A DNA stretch of 64,000 nt from Omphiscola glabra (taxonomy: Eukaryota; Mollusca; Gastropoda; Lymnaeidae), in contig OZ024798.1 of assembly GCA_964017045.1 (NCBI GenBank), positions 24,703,347 to 24,767,346 on the forward strand, written 5' to 3'. This document shows positions 1 through 13,733 of the stretch, piece after piece. A program made the position numbers and the translations under genes. The notes beneath the pieces were generated by a model, which had not been told where the DNA came from, ran no database searches, and worked only from the letters and a program-made list of their open reading frames with translations. Position 1 is the first letter of the stretch. Each line of letters starts with the position of its first letter.

Positions 1-100
1 AGACACGAGTTACTAGGAATTAAGGCCAAGCGCACAGTGATGTGCTACATGCTAATCCAGTGTCAGTGGGTGTAGGCCGGTTATAGTGCAGGCCTGGGCT

Positions 101-335
101 TTACCCACAGCTATCAACGTAATAAAAAGTTCACTTACCCACAGCTATCAACGTGATAAAAAGTTCACTTACCCACAGCTATCAACGTGATAAAAAGTTC
201 ACTTACCCACAGCTATCAACGTGATAAAAGTTAATTTCCCACAGCTATCAACGTGATAAAAGTTAATTTCCCACAGCTATCAACGTGATAAAAAGTTCAT
301 TTATCCACAGTAATCAACGTGATAAAAAGTTCAAT
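101..335 (+). repeat. 34 bp array
   Basis: About seven units of cccacagctatcaacgtgat plus aaaaagttcactta; two units are 31 bp. Confidence 0.9.
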
Positions 336-340
336 TACAA

Positions 341-2229
341 AAGTTTGTGTTAACTTAAAAAAACAAAAAAATGCACGATAACTAAAACAAATAAGAATTA
401 TAATAACAAAACGACGAAATGCGTTTTCAAAGTATCTTAACAAAATCGCCGAGTAAGATTCATTCTTGCTCTATTGGATTTTAAAATACATCTATAATTT
501 ACAGATGTTGCTGTCTTGTTATCTTCTTATTTTTTGAATGTTTTCATTTAGACTTAAGTGTATGTAACTGTATTATCCTTTGGGCATTTGGCATATGCTG
601 GCCTACTCATAGTACATTATTAAAGCCGTAGCTTTATCGGCTGTTAAAAATGACTGAAGTAAGTGAATTAGAATAAATTAAAACTTGAACAGACTGAGGA
701 TAAACATAAGCTACCCGGTGTTTGTTCAGAGCCTGATTTAATTCAGCAATTATAACCCGGACATGTTCTCATATTTTTAGGACACTATTTTAAAACATAT
801 CGTATGAGCCTAATCGGTTTCTTTAAGCTGAACACGTGTGTGTTGTATTGAAATTCATGAGCAACATGATGGTTCGTTAAATACGTTTTTCAGAGATTTA
901 AAACGCATACGTGAAAAATATTTTTTTCCTTCTGATTAAGACGAAAAATGATTTGCATTTAAACTATTTATATTGAAGGTAGACTAATGCCGGCTTCAAC
1001 AAAAAAAATATATATAAATCATAAGTCAAAAATGTTTTGTCCAAGCAGAGATTTGTGAGACGCACGGGGAGGAAAATTGGATAGAGGCTAGTGGTCTCAT
1101 CATGTCACTCGCAAGCAACCACTTGGTCTATATATTGCCGACTTCGTGCTACCAACACAAATATATATACTAACGACTTCGCGCTATCAACACACTATAG
1201 GACTAGGCTGCTGTCTTTCTCTACGAACACGAAATATATACTGACGTCTTTGAAAAGAATTATTATAAATATTGCCTTCAGTAGAAAATGTAAATGTTAA
1301 TAGTTAGACCCTACTAGCGAAATGTTTTTGAGTACGCGTTTACTCATAACGCTTATAAGATTTTATTCCGATTACAAACGTGAGCAAAGTCGGAATATTG
1401 GGTAATCTAACATAAAATGTAACTAACTATAAGAGCCAAGTTTTTCATAGTTGAATACATTTTATGTTATATTTTACAGATAATTTATTCCATCCCGGCA
1501 AAACCCGGGATCAGGCTCACTTTTATCCCGTTATCCCGGAATAAACGAGACCCCGGGACATAAAAATCCCTAGTTGAAAGGAGTCTCAGTGCCTCAGTGC
1601 ATCAAGTCCACTACTACTTCAACGTTAAGTTCTTCCAGTTACGGTTCAGTGACCTTTATTGGCAAGGCTAGGTGTACACACTGAACTTTCCAACAAAGAC
1701 TTAGCAAACTACACGCTCCCAACACGATTTTCTGTGGAATTATTTCTCAATAGACTATTGCGGTAGCTATCATAACGTGATAACACCACCAGTGGAAGGC
1801 ACACTGCCTTAAATGTTCCTTTTTAGCCTATAGCTAACATCTCATCTACAAAATTTAGTCATATTTTTTTAAAAATAAAATTTTTGTTATATTGTCTTGT
1901 ACAGAATACCGGTTTATGATTCAAAATAAAAAGTAGTTATTATAGTTCAATAGCGTATAATAGTTTCAATGTGTATGAACAAGCACAATATGGTGCACTT
2001 AAGTTAAAGTAGATATTCATCTTACTGTTAAAAAAAAACGTGTGTGTTTTAAACAACATAGTTGTGGGGGTTATTCAAAACCACATTGGTTGGAACACAT
2101 TCCTTATTTTCTATTGATAATTCCTGAATTGATATACCCGACTATGGCCCCTCGGGTATTGTCTAAAAATACTCTGGCTAGGTGTGATTTTAAGAAAAAG
2201 ATAAAACCATATTATTTGAAGATTTTTTT
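341..2229. other. No gene seen
   Basis: AT-rich sequence with only the short GC cluster at 1488-1575. No frame here has recognisable protein character. Confidence 0.6.
1488..1575. mobile_element. Possible short TIR element fragment
   Basis: A palindromic GC cluster (ccatcccggcaaaacccggg, atcccgttatcccgg, ccccgggac, aaaatcccta) stands out in AT-rich flanks and resembles a hAT terminus, but only one end can be recognised. Confidence 0.25.
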
Positions 2230-2990
2230 TGTTTAATATATGTATTTCTGCTGATGACAATGATTAGTAATGAATAAGAAATAGAGCACGCAATGTAAGG
2301 GAAAACACGAAGAAAGACGAAATCAAAACAAACAAAAAAGTTACATTTAAAAAAAAAAATTAAATCATCGGATGAATCTGACAGAAAGATTTAAATTGAT
2401 CACAAACACTTGATCAGTCTTAACGTAACCATCGCTTTGATCGTCATCTACTTCCATGGCGTCATCTTCTGGCACATTTTCGTCTATGTCCATGTCTTCA
2501 TTACCATCTGAATGCTCATTTATTTGGTGCACATTTACACGGTGAACACGATCAGTTTGCTTATCCAGAAAGTGGATCCCACAGTTTTGACGAGACCTGA
2601 TAGCACTGACAGATCTTTTACAAAGTCGTTTTGTTTTCATTTTTTTTTAACGATCCGTCGACATCTGTTCATCTCTTGAATAACTTTGCGTAGTTTTTTT
2701 CCTTCTATCCTGGCACGTTGCTTTTGAAATACGCCACAGGTGTGGTGGTGATCTATGGTAATCAGAGCGGGTTAGAGACTTCTGTAAATATCTCGTCTTA
2801 GCCTTTCAGTTTTTAGAAATATGTTTGTAAATCGTCCTTTTCCCCCTGTAACTATTGGAAGGCTATATATGTGATTTAAATAGCGCCGAGTTCCTTTTTT
2901 CTATCCAGCAGGTTAGGATTTCTTGTTATCCAATGTGTCAGTCAGGTATGATTGATATGAGCGTAATTTCTAAACATCCATGTCATATAC
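2230..2990. repeat. Duplicated segment, copy 1
   Basis: About 2230-2780 matches 5580-6200, and 2766-2990 matches 7209-7440 (shared cgggttagagac, aggatttcttgt, ccaatgtgtcagtc). Copy 2 is therefore split by about 1 kb of unrelated DNA. Both copies lie in the same orientation. Confidence 0.7.
2365..2708 (-). pseudogene. Decayed copy of the basic/acidic protein
   Basis: Homologous to 5709-6152 over its full length: KLRKVIQEMNRCRRIV then KTKRLCKRSVSAIRSRQNCG, and an acidic C-terminus ending VFVINLNL. The start codon is ATA where the other copy has ATG. An A-run near 2641-2649 puts the first 20 residues out of frame. It lacks the internal duplication seen in the other copy, so it preserves the older structure. 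Confidence 0.55.
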
Positions 2991-3161
2991 ACTGCGCGAT
3001 ATGCGCGACTAAAATTTAGAAGGGGACTCAACCCATAGGCAATTTGCTATACCTCAGTTCCTTACCTTTTGATATTGTGTTGGACAAACACTATTTAAGT
3101 TAACGCTCTTATTTTTTCTTAATAAAAAAACAAAATTCGGCACCAGCCCATTATTTTATAG

Positions 3162-3360
3162 CAGGGGTTCTCAACCTTCCTAATGTCGCGACCCCTTAAT
3201 ACAGTTCTTCAAAGTGTGGCGACCCCCCAGCCACAAAATTACTTTTGTTTCTACTTCATAACTGTAGAGTACATGTGTTTTCAGATGGTCTTAGGCGACC
3301 CCTGCCAAAGGGTCGCACGACCCCCAAATGGGTCGCGACCCCACAAGTTGAGAACCGCTG
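3162..3360 (+). mobile_element. SPIN-like hAT MITE, copy 1
   Basis: 199 bp non-autonomous hAT element. The left end caggggttctcaaccttcc and right end gttgagaaccgctg form terminal inverted repeats. Internal landmarks are cttcataactgtag and gatggtcttaggcgacccc. Flanks are ttttatag (3154-3161) and tcttatag (3361-3368), an 8 bp target duplication with one mismatch. Ends and interior match the SPIN family as I remember it. Orientation is opposite to the other two copies. Confidence 0.85.
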
Positions 3361-3774
3361 TCTTATAGGCTACATTTTTACCATCACCAAACAACATTTT
3401 TTTTTTTAACCAGTTGCTTAATTTTTAATACATTATTCAAGTACAAAAAAAAAAAAAATAATTAAAAATAGGAATTGAAAAAAACAACAAAACACTAAAT
3501 TTTTTTATTAGACTTTTATTCAGACAAAAACATAGATCATAATTTTAATACCAATTTAGTCAGTGCTACGGTATATCTACTACATCGTCAAATAACCAAA
3601 GCTGAACTTAAACCAGATGTATTTATAATGCACACGTCACGGCTTTGAACCCTTAGTAGATATGTATACAGAGTTTCCATTTGGCGTTTCTTGAAAAATA
3701 ATTTGAAAATGAAACAACCAGCTGATGACTGTGAGATGTTTTTATTCCTCTTTCTTCACACAACATTGAAAGGC

Positions 3775-4497
3775 TTTAGTTTTGAGGTTACTATCACACA
3801 TGACAATGAACGTATTTTAGTTTTGAGGTTACTATCACACATGACAATGAACGTATTTAGTTTTGAGGTTACTATCACACATGACAATGAACGTATTTTA
3901 GTTTTGAGGTTACTATCACACATGACAATGAACGTATTTTAGTTTTGAGGTTACTATCACACATGACAATGAACGTATTTTAGTTTTGAGGTTACTATCA
4001 CACATGACAATGAACGTATTTAGTTTTGAGGTTACTATCACACATGACAATGAACGTATTTAGTTTTGAGGTTACTATCACACATGACAATGAACGTATT
4101 TAGTTTTGAGGTTACTATCACACATGACAATGAACGTATTTTAGTTTTGAGGTTACTATCACACATGACAATGAACGTATTTAGTTTTGAGGTTACTATC
4201 ACACATGACAATGAACGTATTTAGTTTTGAGGTTACTATCACACATGACAATGAACGTATTTTAGTTTTGAGGTTACTATCACACATGAAAATGAACGTA
4301 TTTAGTTTTGAGGTTACTATCACACATGACAATGAACGTATTTAGTTTTGAGGTTACTATCACACATGACAATGAACGTATTTAGTTTTGAGGTTACTAT
4401 CACACATGACAATGAACGTATTTTAGTTTTGAGGTTACTATCACACATGACAATGAACGTATTTTAGTTTTGAGGTTACTATCACACATGACAATGA
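3775..4497 (+). repeat. 40 bp array
   Basis: About 18 units (ttttgaggttactatcacac, atgacaatgaacgta), alternating 39 and 41 bp by one TT. Confidence 0.92.
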
Positions 4498-5579
4498 AAG
4501 TAAACATCACCCGAACGCCTCACAGGAGAGCTGTATAGTGAATGACGCTATAAAAACCTTACAGTCGCGTGGCGCAATAGGTTCCCGTTTAACATGTCTA
4601 TTTTTTGCCACATATTTCACAGACGCATATTGAAAATAGTGCCTCGTCACTTGTCACTGGCCGTAGTGTGAAGTTTTGGGCAGAATTGTATGTGGTTTCC
4701 ATTTTGTGAATGATAAGAAATAATTAGGCAGCGACACCATCTGATGCTTCTCTACGGTTCTTAAGTGCGTAATCTTGAAAATCTGATCTCAGGGGTAGGA
4801 GACTTTCCCCAAAAGATAATGAAGATTTAGAAACGATGGTGTCTTGCGCCATTAGATGTCGGATGAAGTTCTGGTAATATTTTTGAAACCTTGTTCTTCA
4901 CACCAAAATTGAAATGCTTTAGTTTGTTAACATCACTGACGAGGACGCCCGTTGAAGTCAACCGGACGTGTCACGGGTGCTTTTATAGCAACGGACTTCA
5001 CCACCTGGCAATCAGCCTGCATTGGCCAATCATATCAACACCTTCTAAGCCTCGTTGTCACATGGCAGCGCACCAGCGCCTAGTGTCGCGGTAAAACCCA
5101 TACTCCCACATTTTTTTCGTTTCAATTATGTTCCGGCGCTGTCGTGATTTAAATACTTTAGCTACGAATCACAATGATGACACGCCATAACGAACCAGCG
5201 ACGATAGGAGCTTTTGGGATCGACAACATTTTGAATACCGTATTCATTCTACGACCGCCCCGCGAGACCACTGGGAAGCGAATGTGTTTCTTCGCAGCTT
5301 TCGTAGCGTGGGTTAGCAAATCATACAAGTGCTGTAGTTTTAGATCCAAGAACGTCGACCGACATAAAAGTGTGCCAAAAACCAAAACTTGTTGTCGATT
5401 CAAATTGTTATCATCACTGATATAGTGACTTGATTTTCTCGTTATATTTCATATCACATTATCAAACATCGCAACCAATTTCTTTATTTACAAATGGTAA
5501 TTGTGGATAATTGACAGTGAATTATAATAAAAATACAAAATACGTAAATACATTAAGAAAAAGAAAGAAACATATCATT
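4498..5579. other. No supported gene; somewhat higher GC
   Basis: Open frames on both strands at 5158-5425 overlap and neither shows a known motif. A stretch at 4890-4935 repeats sequence from 3755-3780 (cttcacac.a, attgaaaggctttagttt). A CCAAT-type attggccaatca lies near 5022. Confidence 0.4.
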
Positions 5580-7440
5580 TGAAGATTTTATATATTTAAT
5601 ATATGTATTTCTGCTGGTGACAATGATAAGGTAATGAATAAGACATAGAGCACGCAATGTAAGGGAAAACACGAAGAAAGACGAAATCAAAACAAAGAAG
5701 TTATATCTTTAAAATTCAACCATCAGCTGAATCTTAGAGTCAGAAAGATTTAAATTGACCACAAACACTTGATCAGTCTTAACGTAACCATCGCTTTGAT
5801 CATCATCTACGTCCATTGCTTCATCCTCTGGCACATTTTCGTCTATGTCCATGTCTTCATTACCATCTGAATGCTCATTTATTTGGTGCAAATTTACACG
5901 GTGAACATGATCAGTTTGCTTATCAAGAAAGTGGATCCATGTCTTCATTACCATCTGAATGCTCAATTTTCTTTGCAAATTTAAATGGTGATTATGATCA
6001 GTTTGCTTATCTAGAAAGTGGATCCCACAGTTTTGACGAGACCTGATAGCATTGACAGATCGTTTACAAAGTCGTTTAGTTTTCATTTTTTGTACGATTC
6101 GTCGACATCTGTTCATCTCTAAGATAAATTTGCGGAGTTTCTTTCCTGCCATCTCGGCAGGTTGCTTTTGAAATACGCCACAGGTGTGGTGGTTATCTAC
6201 GCTTCACTGGTGACAGTTTAGCGGTCACGAATCGCTTGTTTTGTGCCGCTGATAATTGGAGGGATTTGGAAAGATTTTCAAAATTAGTCATGATTTAATG
6301 ATAACGTAGGCCTAGAATTTCCTCTTATAAAAATGTTTCCATCTATTTTAAAATACATAAAGTTCCAAATTATAACAATTTTTTTTTTTTTAATCTAGCA
6401 AAATTGTCAAAGTTAAAATAATATAAACTATTGTATAATGCGTACAGATATTAGGTTAGTTAAATTTGATACATTATTGTTATATTTATTTAAGTAATTG
6501 TGACATTTTTTTGTACGGTGCATAAATGTTTGAATTCCAGATGATTCTTTAGAGATTTAAAGCACTTGAGTTTATACTTTTTGAGGGGACTTGGATTTTA
6601 AAATGTATACTAATGGCAACTTTCGGTTAAATATAAAAGAGGAAATAAGGAAGTTACTAAATTTAGAATATAACACCACCATGTTATCGCTAGCTTCAAC
6701 AATCGATAACATTCATGTTGATTCTTATGAAGGGTGAAATTGCTAGTTTGCAAAATCTGAATATATATATCGTTGGATCAACCCTCCACACCTTCCTTTC
6801 TCTCTATCTAAGCTTGTAGCAGTGGTTGTTAATATTTCAGCACATATACATCAAGTGCATCGCAAAGAAATTAACCACACACACAGAAAAAAAAAAAATT
6901 CGAAGGGAACAATTTTTAGTTTTAAAACAAATTCAATTATTTTAGTGTCTCAGTTGCTTTTCCACATTGAGTAGTCGCACATAACTGAAAACTTGTATTT
7001 AAAAAGACAGTCATCTATTTTATTTTCGGCGATAGCATTTTAAAATAAGTGTCTTTACTCTACATAGTGCTGAAGGCAACACTGGGAGCGCACGGCTCAG
7101 TGGATTCATTCAAACGTGTTCTTTTCCTACGCCCAAACCAACGATATAGCCTGGCCGTGGGAGAGAAGCGACCAGCACGAAAAGAATTTTTCTTTCTTTC
7201 TTTCTTTAAATCAAAGTAGCAGATCGGGTTAGAGACGTCTGTGTATAAAAAACCTCTTCTTACCTGTTTTTTACAAATAATGTTTGTCGATCGTCTTTAT
7301 CGCCTGTAACTTTTGAAAATATATTCATGGGATCTGAATAGCATCGAGTTTTCGTTTCTGACAGGCTAGGATTTCTTGTGTTCCAATGTGTCAGTCGGTT
7401 ATCTAAATACTATGCGTGAAATGCGAAATTATGCGCGATT
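5580..7440. repeat. Duplicated segment, copy 2, interrupted
   Basis: Matches 2230-2780 at 5580-6200 and 2766-2990 at 7209-7440. The intervening 6200-7209 has no counterpart in copy 1 and shows no gene; it contains a short (TTTC)n tract near 7190. Confidence 0.65.
5709..6152 (-). CDS. Unknown small protein, basic N-terminus and acidic C-terminus
   Basis: A 147-residue open frame starting in a good context (gccgagATGg). The N-terminal 45 residues are strongly basic (MAGKKLRKFILEMNRCRRIV). The C-terminal half has acidic runs (GNEDMDIDENVPEDEAMDVD) and ends in a VFVVNLNL segment. I do not recognise a family. A related copy lies 3.3 kb away (2365-2708) but has lost its start and is frameshifted. 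Residues about 53-82 arose by a local duplication: the same nucleotides are read once as HSDGNEDMD and once, shifted, as SIQMVMKTW, and the frame remains open. Homologous flanking sequence extends well outside the frame, so the whole locus was duplicated. It could be one exon of a longer gene or part of an unrecognised mobile element. Confidence 0.4.
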   Translation of the reverse strand: MAGKKLRKFILEMNRCRRIVQKMKTKRLCKRSVNAIRSRQNCGIHFLDKQTDHNHHLNLQRKLSIQMVMKTWIHFLDKQTDHVHRVNLHQINEHSDGNEDMDIDENVPEDEAMDVDDDQSDGYVKTDQVFVVNLNLSDSKIQLMVEF

Positions 7441-7949
7441 ATGCCGGGGATACGATTTCTAAAGGCCTAATACAAAAAAAAAATAATATAATAAAGTAAT
7501 TTTAAAAAGCATATTTAAAAAAAAAATCCAACTAACGCATGGAAAAACTTTAATTTTAAAATAAAATGAATAGCACAGAGTGCAAATTATTACACAAATC
7601 ATTTTCACAGACAAAAATGTATGCTAAAAAGTAAACTTTTAACGGTAAGCTTTGATGTCTTGTTTTCTTCGAATGCGTAATTACTTTCATAAATATAAAC
7701 TTTATAATAAGTTATTAGTTTTATTAGTTATGGTCATTTATAGCGGACCCTTTGGAAGTCTACAAGTTAAAACCTTCGTGTGCGTGTGGGGGAGGGGGTG
7801 TGAGGCGGGAGTGGTAACGCAATGAGTACGCCTCCTGGGGTGCCACAATCCTAGTGTAGCTGCTGTATAGCGTGAATAATAACGTGTTTGACATCCCTTC
7901 AATTAGGTGCCCAGGATTCTCCTCCCCTCCACAGCTTAGCTCGACCCTG

Positions 7950-9002
7950 GCTGTTAGTGTCAATTTAGCCACTGGGGCTGTTAGTGTCAGTTTAGCCACT
8001 GGGGCTGTTAGTGTCAGTTTAGCCACTGGGGCTGTTAGTGTCAATTTAGCCACTGGGGCTGTTAGTGTCAGTTTAGCCACAGGGGCTGTTAGTGTCAGTT
8101 TAGCCACTGGGGCTGTTAGTGTCAGTTTAGCCACTGGGGCTGTTAGTGTCAGTTTAGCTACTGGGGCTGTTAGTGTCAGCTTAGCCACTGGGGCTGTTAG
8201 TGTCAGTTTAGCCACTGGGGCAGTTAGTGTCAGTTTGGCCACTGGGGCTGTTAGTGTCAGTTTAGCCACAGGGGCTGTTAGTGCCAGTTTAGCCACTGGG
8301 GCTGTTAGTGTCAGTTTAGCCACTGGGGCTGTTAGTGTCAGTTTAGCTACTGGGGCTGTTAGTGTCAGCTTAGCCACTGGGGATGTTAGTGTCAGTTTAG
8401 CCACTGGGGCAGTTAGTGTCAGTTTGGCCACTGGGGCCGTTATTGTCAGTTTAGCCACTGGGGCTGTTAGTGTCAGTTTAGCCACTGGGGCTGTTAGTGT
8501 CAGTTTAGCCACTGGGGCTGTTAGTGTCAGTTTAGCCACTGGGGCAGTTAGTGTCAGTTTGGCCACTGGGGCTGTTATTGTCATTTTAGCCACTGGGACT
8601 GTTAGTGTCAGTTTAGCCACTGGGGATGTTAGTGTCAGTTTAGCCACTGGGGCTGTTAGTGTCAGTTTAGCCACTGCGGGCTGTTAGTGTCAATTTAGCC
8701 ACTGGGGATGTTAGTGTCAGTTTAGCCAATGAAGCTATTAGTTTCAGTTTAGCCACTGGGGGCTGTTAGTGTCAGTTTAGCCACTGGGGATGTTAGTGTC
8801 AGTTTAGCCACTGGGGCTGTTAGTGTCAGTTTAGCCACTGGGATGTTAGTGTCAGTTTAGCCACTTAGGCTGTTAGTGTCAGTTTAGCCACTGGGGCTGT
8901 TAGTGTCAGTTTAGCCATTGGGGCTGTTAGTGTCAGTTTAGCCACTGGTGCTGTTAGTATCAGTTTAGCCACTGGTGTTGTTAGTATCAGTTTAGCCACT
9001 GG
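7950..9002 (+). repeat. 27 bp array
   Basis: About 39 units of gctgttagtgtcagtttagc cactggg. Long open frames on both strands arise because 27 is a multiple of three. Confidence 0.93.
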
Positions 9003-9414
9003 CTGGGTTATTGGTGATGGAAAATATTTTTTTTTCATAAATGACATTTATTTTGGATAGTTTCCGCTTTTTTAAAAGAAAGTAAATGGTCAAAAATATA
9101 ATTAATATGCCCCCCCCCCCAACCCATACTGAAATCGTTAATATATTTTTAAAACCGAAAAATTTAAAATATTCGCTGTCAAATTACGTATTCCCGATTA
9201 TTAGAATCTATCATAATAGAAAATCTTGATTATTTGTAAAAAAAATAAAAATTCCTAGAATCTTCCGATACAATTCTTAACAGACCGTAACAAAATTTTG
9301 CGAACGAAAATTCTAGAATATTCTGAGGTCTTCCTAATTTTCGGACTAGTATTATGATGTATTGCATTTCTTGATATATTTCCTTTCACATTATCATACG
9401 TTCTTCGTGCTGAG

Positions 9415-9712
9415 GATAACTGTATGAAAATGACAATGAACTGTATGAAAATGTCTATGAACTGTATCAGAATGACTATGAACTGTGCGAAAATGACTCT
9501 GAACTTTAGGAGAATGACTTTGAACTGTAGGTAGGAGAATGACTATGAACTGTATGAAAATGACTATGAACTGTATGAGAATTACTATGAACTGTATGAG
9601 AATTACTATGAACTGTATGAGAATTACTATGAACTGTATGAGAATGACTATGAGCTTTATTACAATGACTATGAACCGTATGAGTATGACTATAAACTGT
9701 ATGGGAATGACT
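9415..9712 (+). repeat. 21 bp array
   Basis: About 14 units of aatgactatgaactgtatga g, diverging to both sides. Confidence 0.9.
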
Positions 9713-12700
9713 TGGAACATTTCAGATAACATTTCAAGTTTTTCTAGAAAAGGAGATAAGCAGATTGCGAAAACATTTAAACAAACCAAGTCTTTCCTAA
9801 GAAGACCAAGAAACCTCTATAATTATAATTACGGTCAACATTGCATATCTGTTCTTAGGTTTAATTTGATAAAAAAAATTATACTATGGATTTCATTATT
9901 GGGAAAGTCATAATATTGTCCACGGGGTATTAAAAAAATGACTGTCAAAGAAAGCTAACGTTATAGTTAGCAGTCCTAGCAAGATTTATGCATCGTTCCG
10001 AAAACCTGTTTATTTTGTTGAATGTTTTGATGTTGAGATCCAATAAAGGCAGGAAGAAAAAAAAAAGTCTCCAAGAAGTACCAGAAACATGTGAGATCAT
10101 AACCCCAATGCACACATGAAAAGGGATACTTTAGTCATTGAAGATAAGTCTCCAACAGCTCTAGCACTTGTTGTTGTTGTTGCTCGTCCGTCAAATCGAC
10201 TAGGACCATCCAGTCATCCGGTTAGGGGGGGGGGGGTGGGTTACGGTGGGTTCGTAGGTGGCTTGCCAATCCTATGCGTGCTCGGAATAATCTGTGGCAC
10301 CGCGGGCCGGGGATAGTTGGTGCAGTCGTGGATTTAATAATGCACTTGTAGCTTATGAGGATATGCCACCAACATATTTTACTGTGCCAAGTTCACAGAA
10401 TGAAAATATGCTTCCACTTCCATTCTACATGGTTGAATTGTTAATGTATACTATAATGGCACGCAATATCTATTTGATTCACAAAAGCTCATCTTACTGG
10501 CTCGCTGATTTTTGCCGTACTTGCCACATGAGCCCATTGTACTGTCTCACAATTTATGATAAAATTGTAAATACTTGAACGTTATGGGCCTATGATATAA
10601 TGCCTTGCTCTCAGCATAACATAATATCATTTCACATTAGCAAAACATACATGATAAAGAGAAACTTGAGGATAATGACTATGATTAAAGGGAAACAAAT
10701 GCATGCTATTAACAATACTGTGACTATACTTTTAAATGTGTGTCTCAAATGTGTCAATAAAATGTAAGTTATCCCTAGAGCACAACTATTAAGGATAATA
10801 AAAATATCATTTAAATTGAAAAAAATGTGTTTTTTTGCCATTATCTTAATTCATTAAATAGCTGTACATATTTTCATCATAACTAAAATTATATGGGATT
10901 TTCATTTTGTTATAATCACACAATAAACAAAACATAACAAAAAACTAATACAACCAATAAAAATAGAACCTGAAAACCATGCAAGATTACTTCTTCCAAA
11001 TTGAGAATTGTTAAATGACATAAGGGACATAGATATCATAAGTCACTTTATTTTTTAACAATAAATGATACATAAGTAGATGAATAAGTCAGAAAATACA
11101 ATTTTTGTGACTAAACAATTTCCAAATCTTAGGTAATTTATTTTCCATTAGATCTCTTTGAAAAAAGCAGTCATTCAAGCATTAACAATACATCTCTACA
11201 AGAACTCCGATGGTTTCAAACATTTAGGAATGATAAGTATTTTATTGATCTGCTCTATTGTACTATTGTTACTTTAAAACCTGGTGTTTCCTTTAGTTTT
11301 CATTTCATTTTTTTCTATAAAAATGAGTCCACAGAAAAATATAAACTCATGTATTGCCTTTAACAGAAATCTTGATTCAGCTCTGATGACGGATGAAGAC
11401 ACTTTTGATCAATCAAAAGACGGAGATGAATTTTCGTAAGAGTTTCCGAGTCACAACCACCAACCAGGTTGGAAGGTACAGGAAAACATGGTACCGGTAA
11501 GAAGAATTTGGTTAAGATCTGTTTAATATGTGTTTTATATGGCATTTTATTGATGGTTTATATCAGCAAGTAAAAGACCACAAGTCCATGTTACTTTCAA
11601 GTAGAGTGGACTGCCTTCCCATTGGACTGTTAGGAACGCTTGGGGTGATGAGATAGAGGAGTATTTGTGGAGATACGGTTGGGTATTTACAAATCTCAAA
11701 GATACCATTTTCAGCGTATAGTTATATATAACCTTTCTGATAACGTAAAGATACCATTTTCAGCGTATAGTTATAGAAAACCCTTCTTACTCTGATAAAG
11801 ATAACAATTTCCAATGAGATCAATTCATGACTAATATTATCTGACAAAGAAAAAATAAGGAAATTACCCTGACAAATTTAATTTCTAATATTATTTCAGT
11901 ACATTTTAATTTCATATAAATGATAAGTTTTTTAAAATTAGTTGTAGAAGTTAAAAGCCGACTGCACAAAATTGCTCAGCTACAATCCTAATGGACGAAA
12001 ATAAATAATCGTATTATTTTATTCACACGCTAGGAAGAAAAGAAAGCAAACAATGATGAAAGACTTGTGGGTCTTTATATACTAGATGGATTTTAGCACC
12101 AGAGAACAACTTTCAAACAAGGCTTCGGGAACATAGTAAATTTATTTTTAAAAAACATTCACTTTTTATTTACATGTCAATATCATTAATATCAATATTT
12201 ATTTTTAAAATATGATAATGCAAATTACTTTAATATTCCAGCTGATATATTTCAAGCTAACAAATATTTTCTTTAGAGAAATATTGTCACATCTTACAAC
12301 ACAGTGTTTTAAATATTTATAAATTACAGTAATCTTCCATTGATTTTTCCCTATAAAAAATAATTAATTTAACATGCTGACTAACTTTTTTTGTAGCTCT
12401 ATATAAATCTCCGATAGATTTTCATAAAATAAAACAAAGTCTTAAACTGCTATAATATTAGTTAGTTAATATATTCGTTGGATTTATATTTGCTAAGCGT
12501 TACTCATCTCACTGCAACTCTTTATTCAACATCCAACTAACATCAGGTTGTGTGGCATTTGATCAAACGATATCCCAGTCCCTTAGTTCTCAAATATCTT
12601 AACGCAGAAAACGTTTAGCCTGTATCAACTACAGACAGAATAATGGTGAGTTTATGTTGAAATAGTTCTCATTATAAAAAGCAGTGTGATCCAATGTTAA

Positions 12701-13048
12701 AGAGCAAAACACTCATCACATAAATCTTTTTTTTCAATCAATCCTAAACGTATCTTGTTACACTAGATATTTTTCTATGTATTATATATTTAGAACTCAG
12801 TTACTGGAAAATAGAAATGGGTAGAACTTTTTTATTTAACTCCTATTAATTGATAGAAAGAAAAGAAACTATCCCTGTGTTTTAGTATTCAAGCGGCGCA
12901 ATGTCTGCACACTATCAGGAGATTGCTGTCTGCTAACAGATACTTGGATGAGGATGTCAGTAATAACTCTTTGTGGTGGTAATGATGTCTTGATTTTGAA
13001 AGAGATGGAAACAAAAATGTTCACACAAGAAAAAGTCCATAAGACTGA
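9713..13048. other. No gene seen
   Basis: AT-rich. A 55 bp block (aaagataccattttcagcgt, atagttata) is tandemly doubled at 11699-11780. A G-run lies near 10206. Confidence 0.55.
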
Positions 13049-13272
13049 AAGACTGACAGTGACAGTGACAACAACAAAGACTGACAGTGACAACATCAGA
13101 GACTGACAGTGACAGTTTCAAAGACTGACGGTGACAGCATGAAGACTGACAGTGACATCTTCAAAGACTGACAGTGACAACATCAAAGACTGACAGTGAC
13201 AGTATCAAAGACTGACAGTGACAGCATCAACGACTGACACAGACAGCATCTAAGACTGACAGTGACAGCGTC
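13049..13272 (+). repeat. About 22 bp array
   Basis: About ten units of agactgacagtgacagcatc. Confidence 0.88.
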
Positions 13273-13473
13273 TAGTTGTGGAGAAGATAAATATAATTTT
13301 AAGATAACACATTTCCAGTGTTTGTAGGTAAATCAATTTTCCCCAACAAATGGGATGAGGCAAATACTTTGAAATTGAGAGTTGTTGCAGTGCTGCAAAA
13401 AATGTTTAAGAATCACTGATCTAAAAAGTCATTGCCAGTAGCTACTTTTTATTTGTTTTAACAAGTGAAGATA

Positions 13474-13733
13474 TGCCTGTGTCTGTGTAGCTAACTATAA
13501 ACCAGGCCTGTGCAGCTAACTATAAACCAGGCCTGTGCAGCTAACTATAAACCAGGCCTGTGTAGCTAACTATAAACCAGGCCTGTGTGGCTAACTATAA
13601 ACCAGGTATGTGTAGCTAACTACAAACCAGGCCTGTGTAGCTAACTATAAACCAGGCCTGTGTAGCTAACTATAAACCAGGCCTGTGTAGCTAACTATAA
13701 ACCAGGCCTGTGTAGCTAACTATAAATCAGGCC
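13474..13733 (+). repeat. 25 bp array
   Basis: Ten units of gcctgtgtagctaactataa accag, nearly uniform. Confidence 0.92.

Noticed and set aside
5158..5425. Overlapping 81- and 83-codon frames
   Set aside because: Open on both strands with no motif, splice support or repeat homologue; cannot choose either.
7760..9047. Frames of 271-304 codons on both strands
   Set aside because: 27 bp units translate to 9-residue repeats on either strand; opposite-strand openness shows an artefact.
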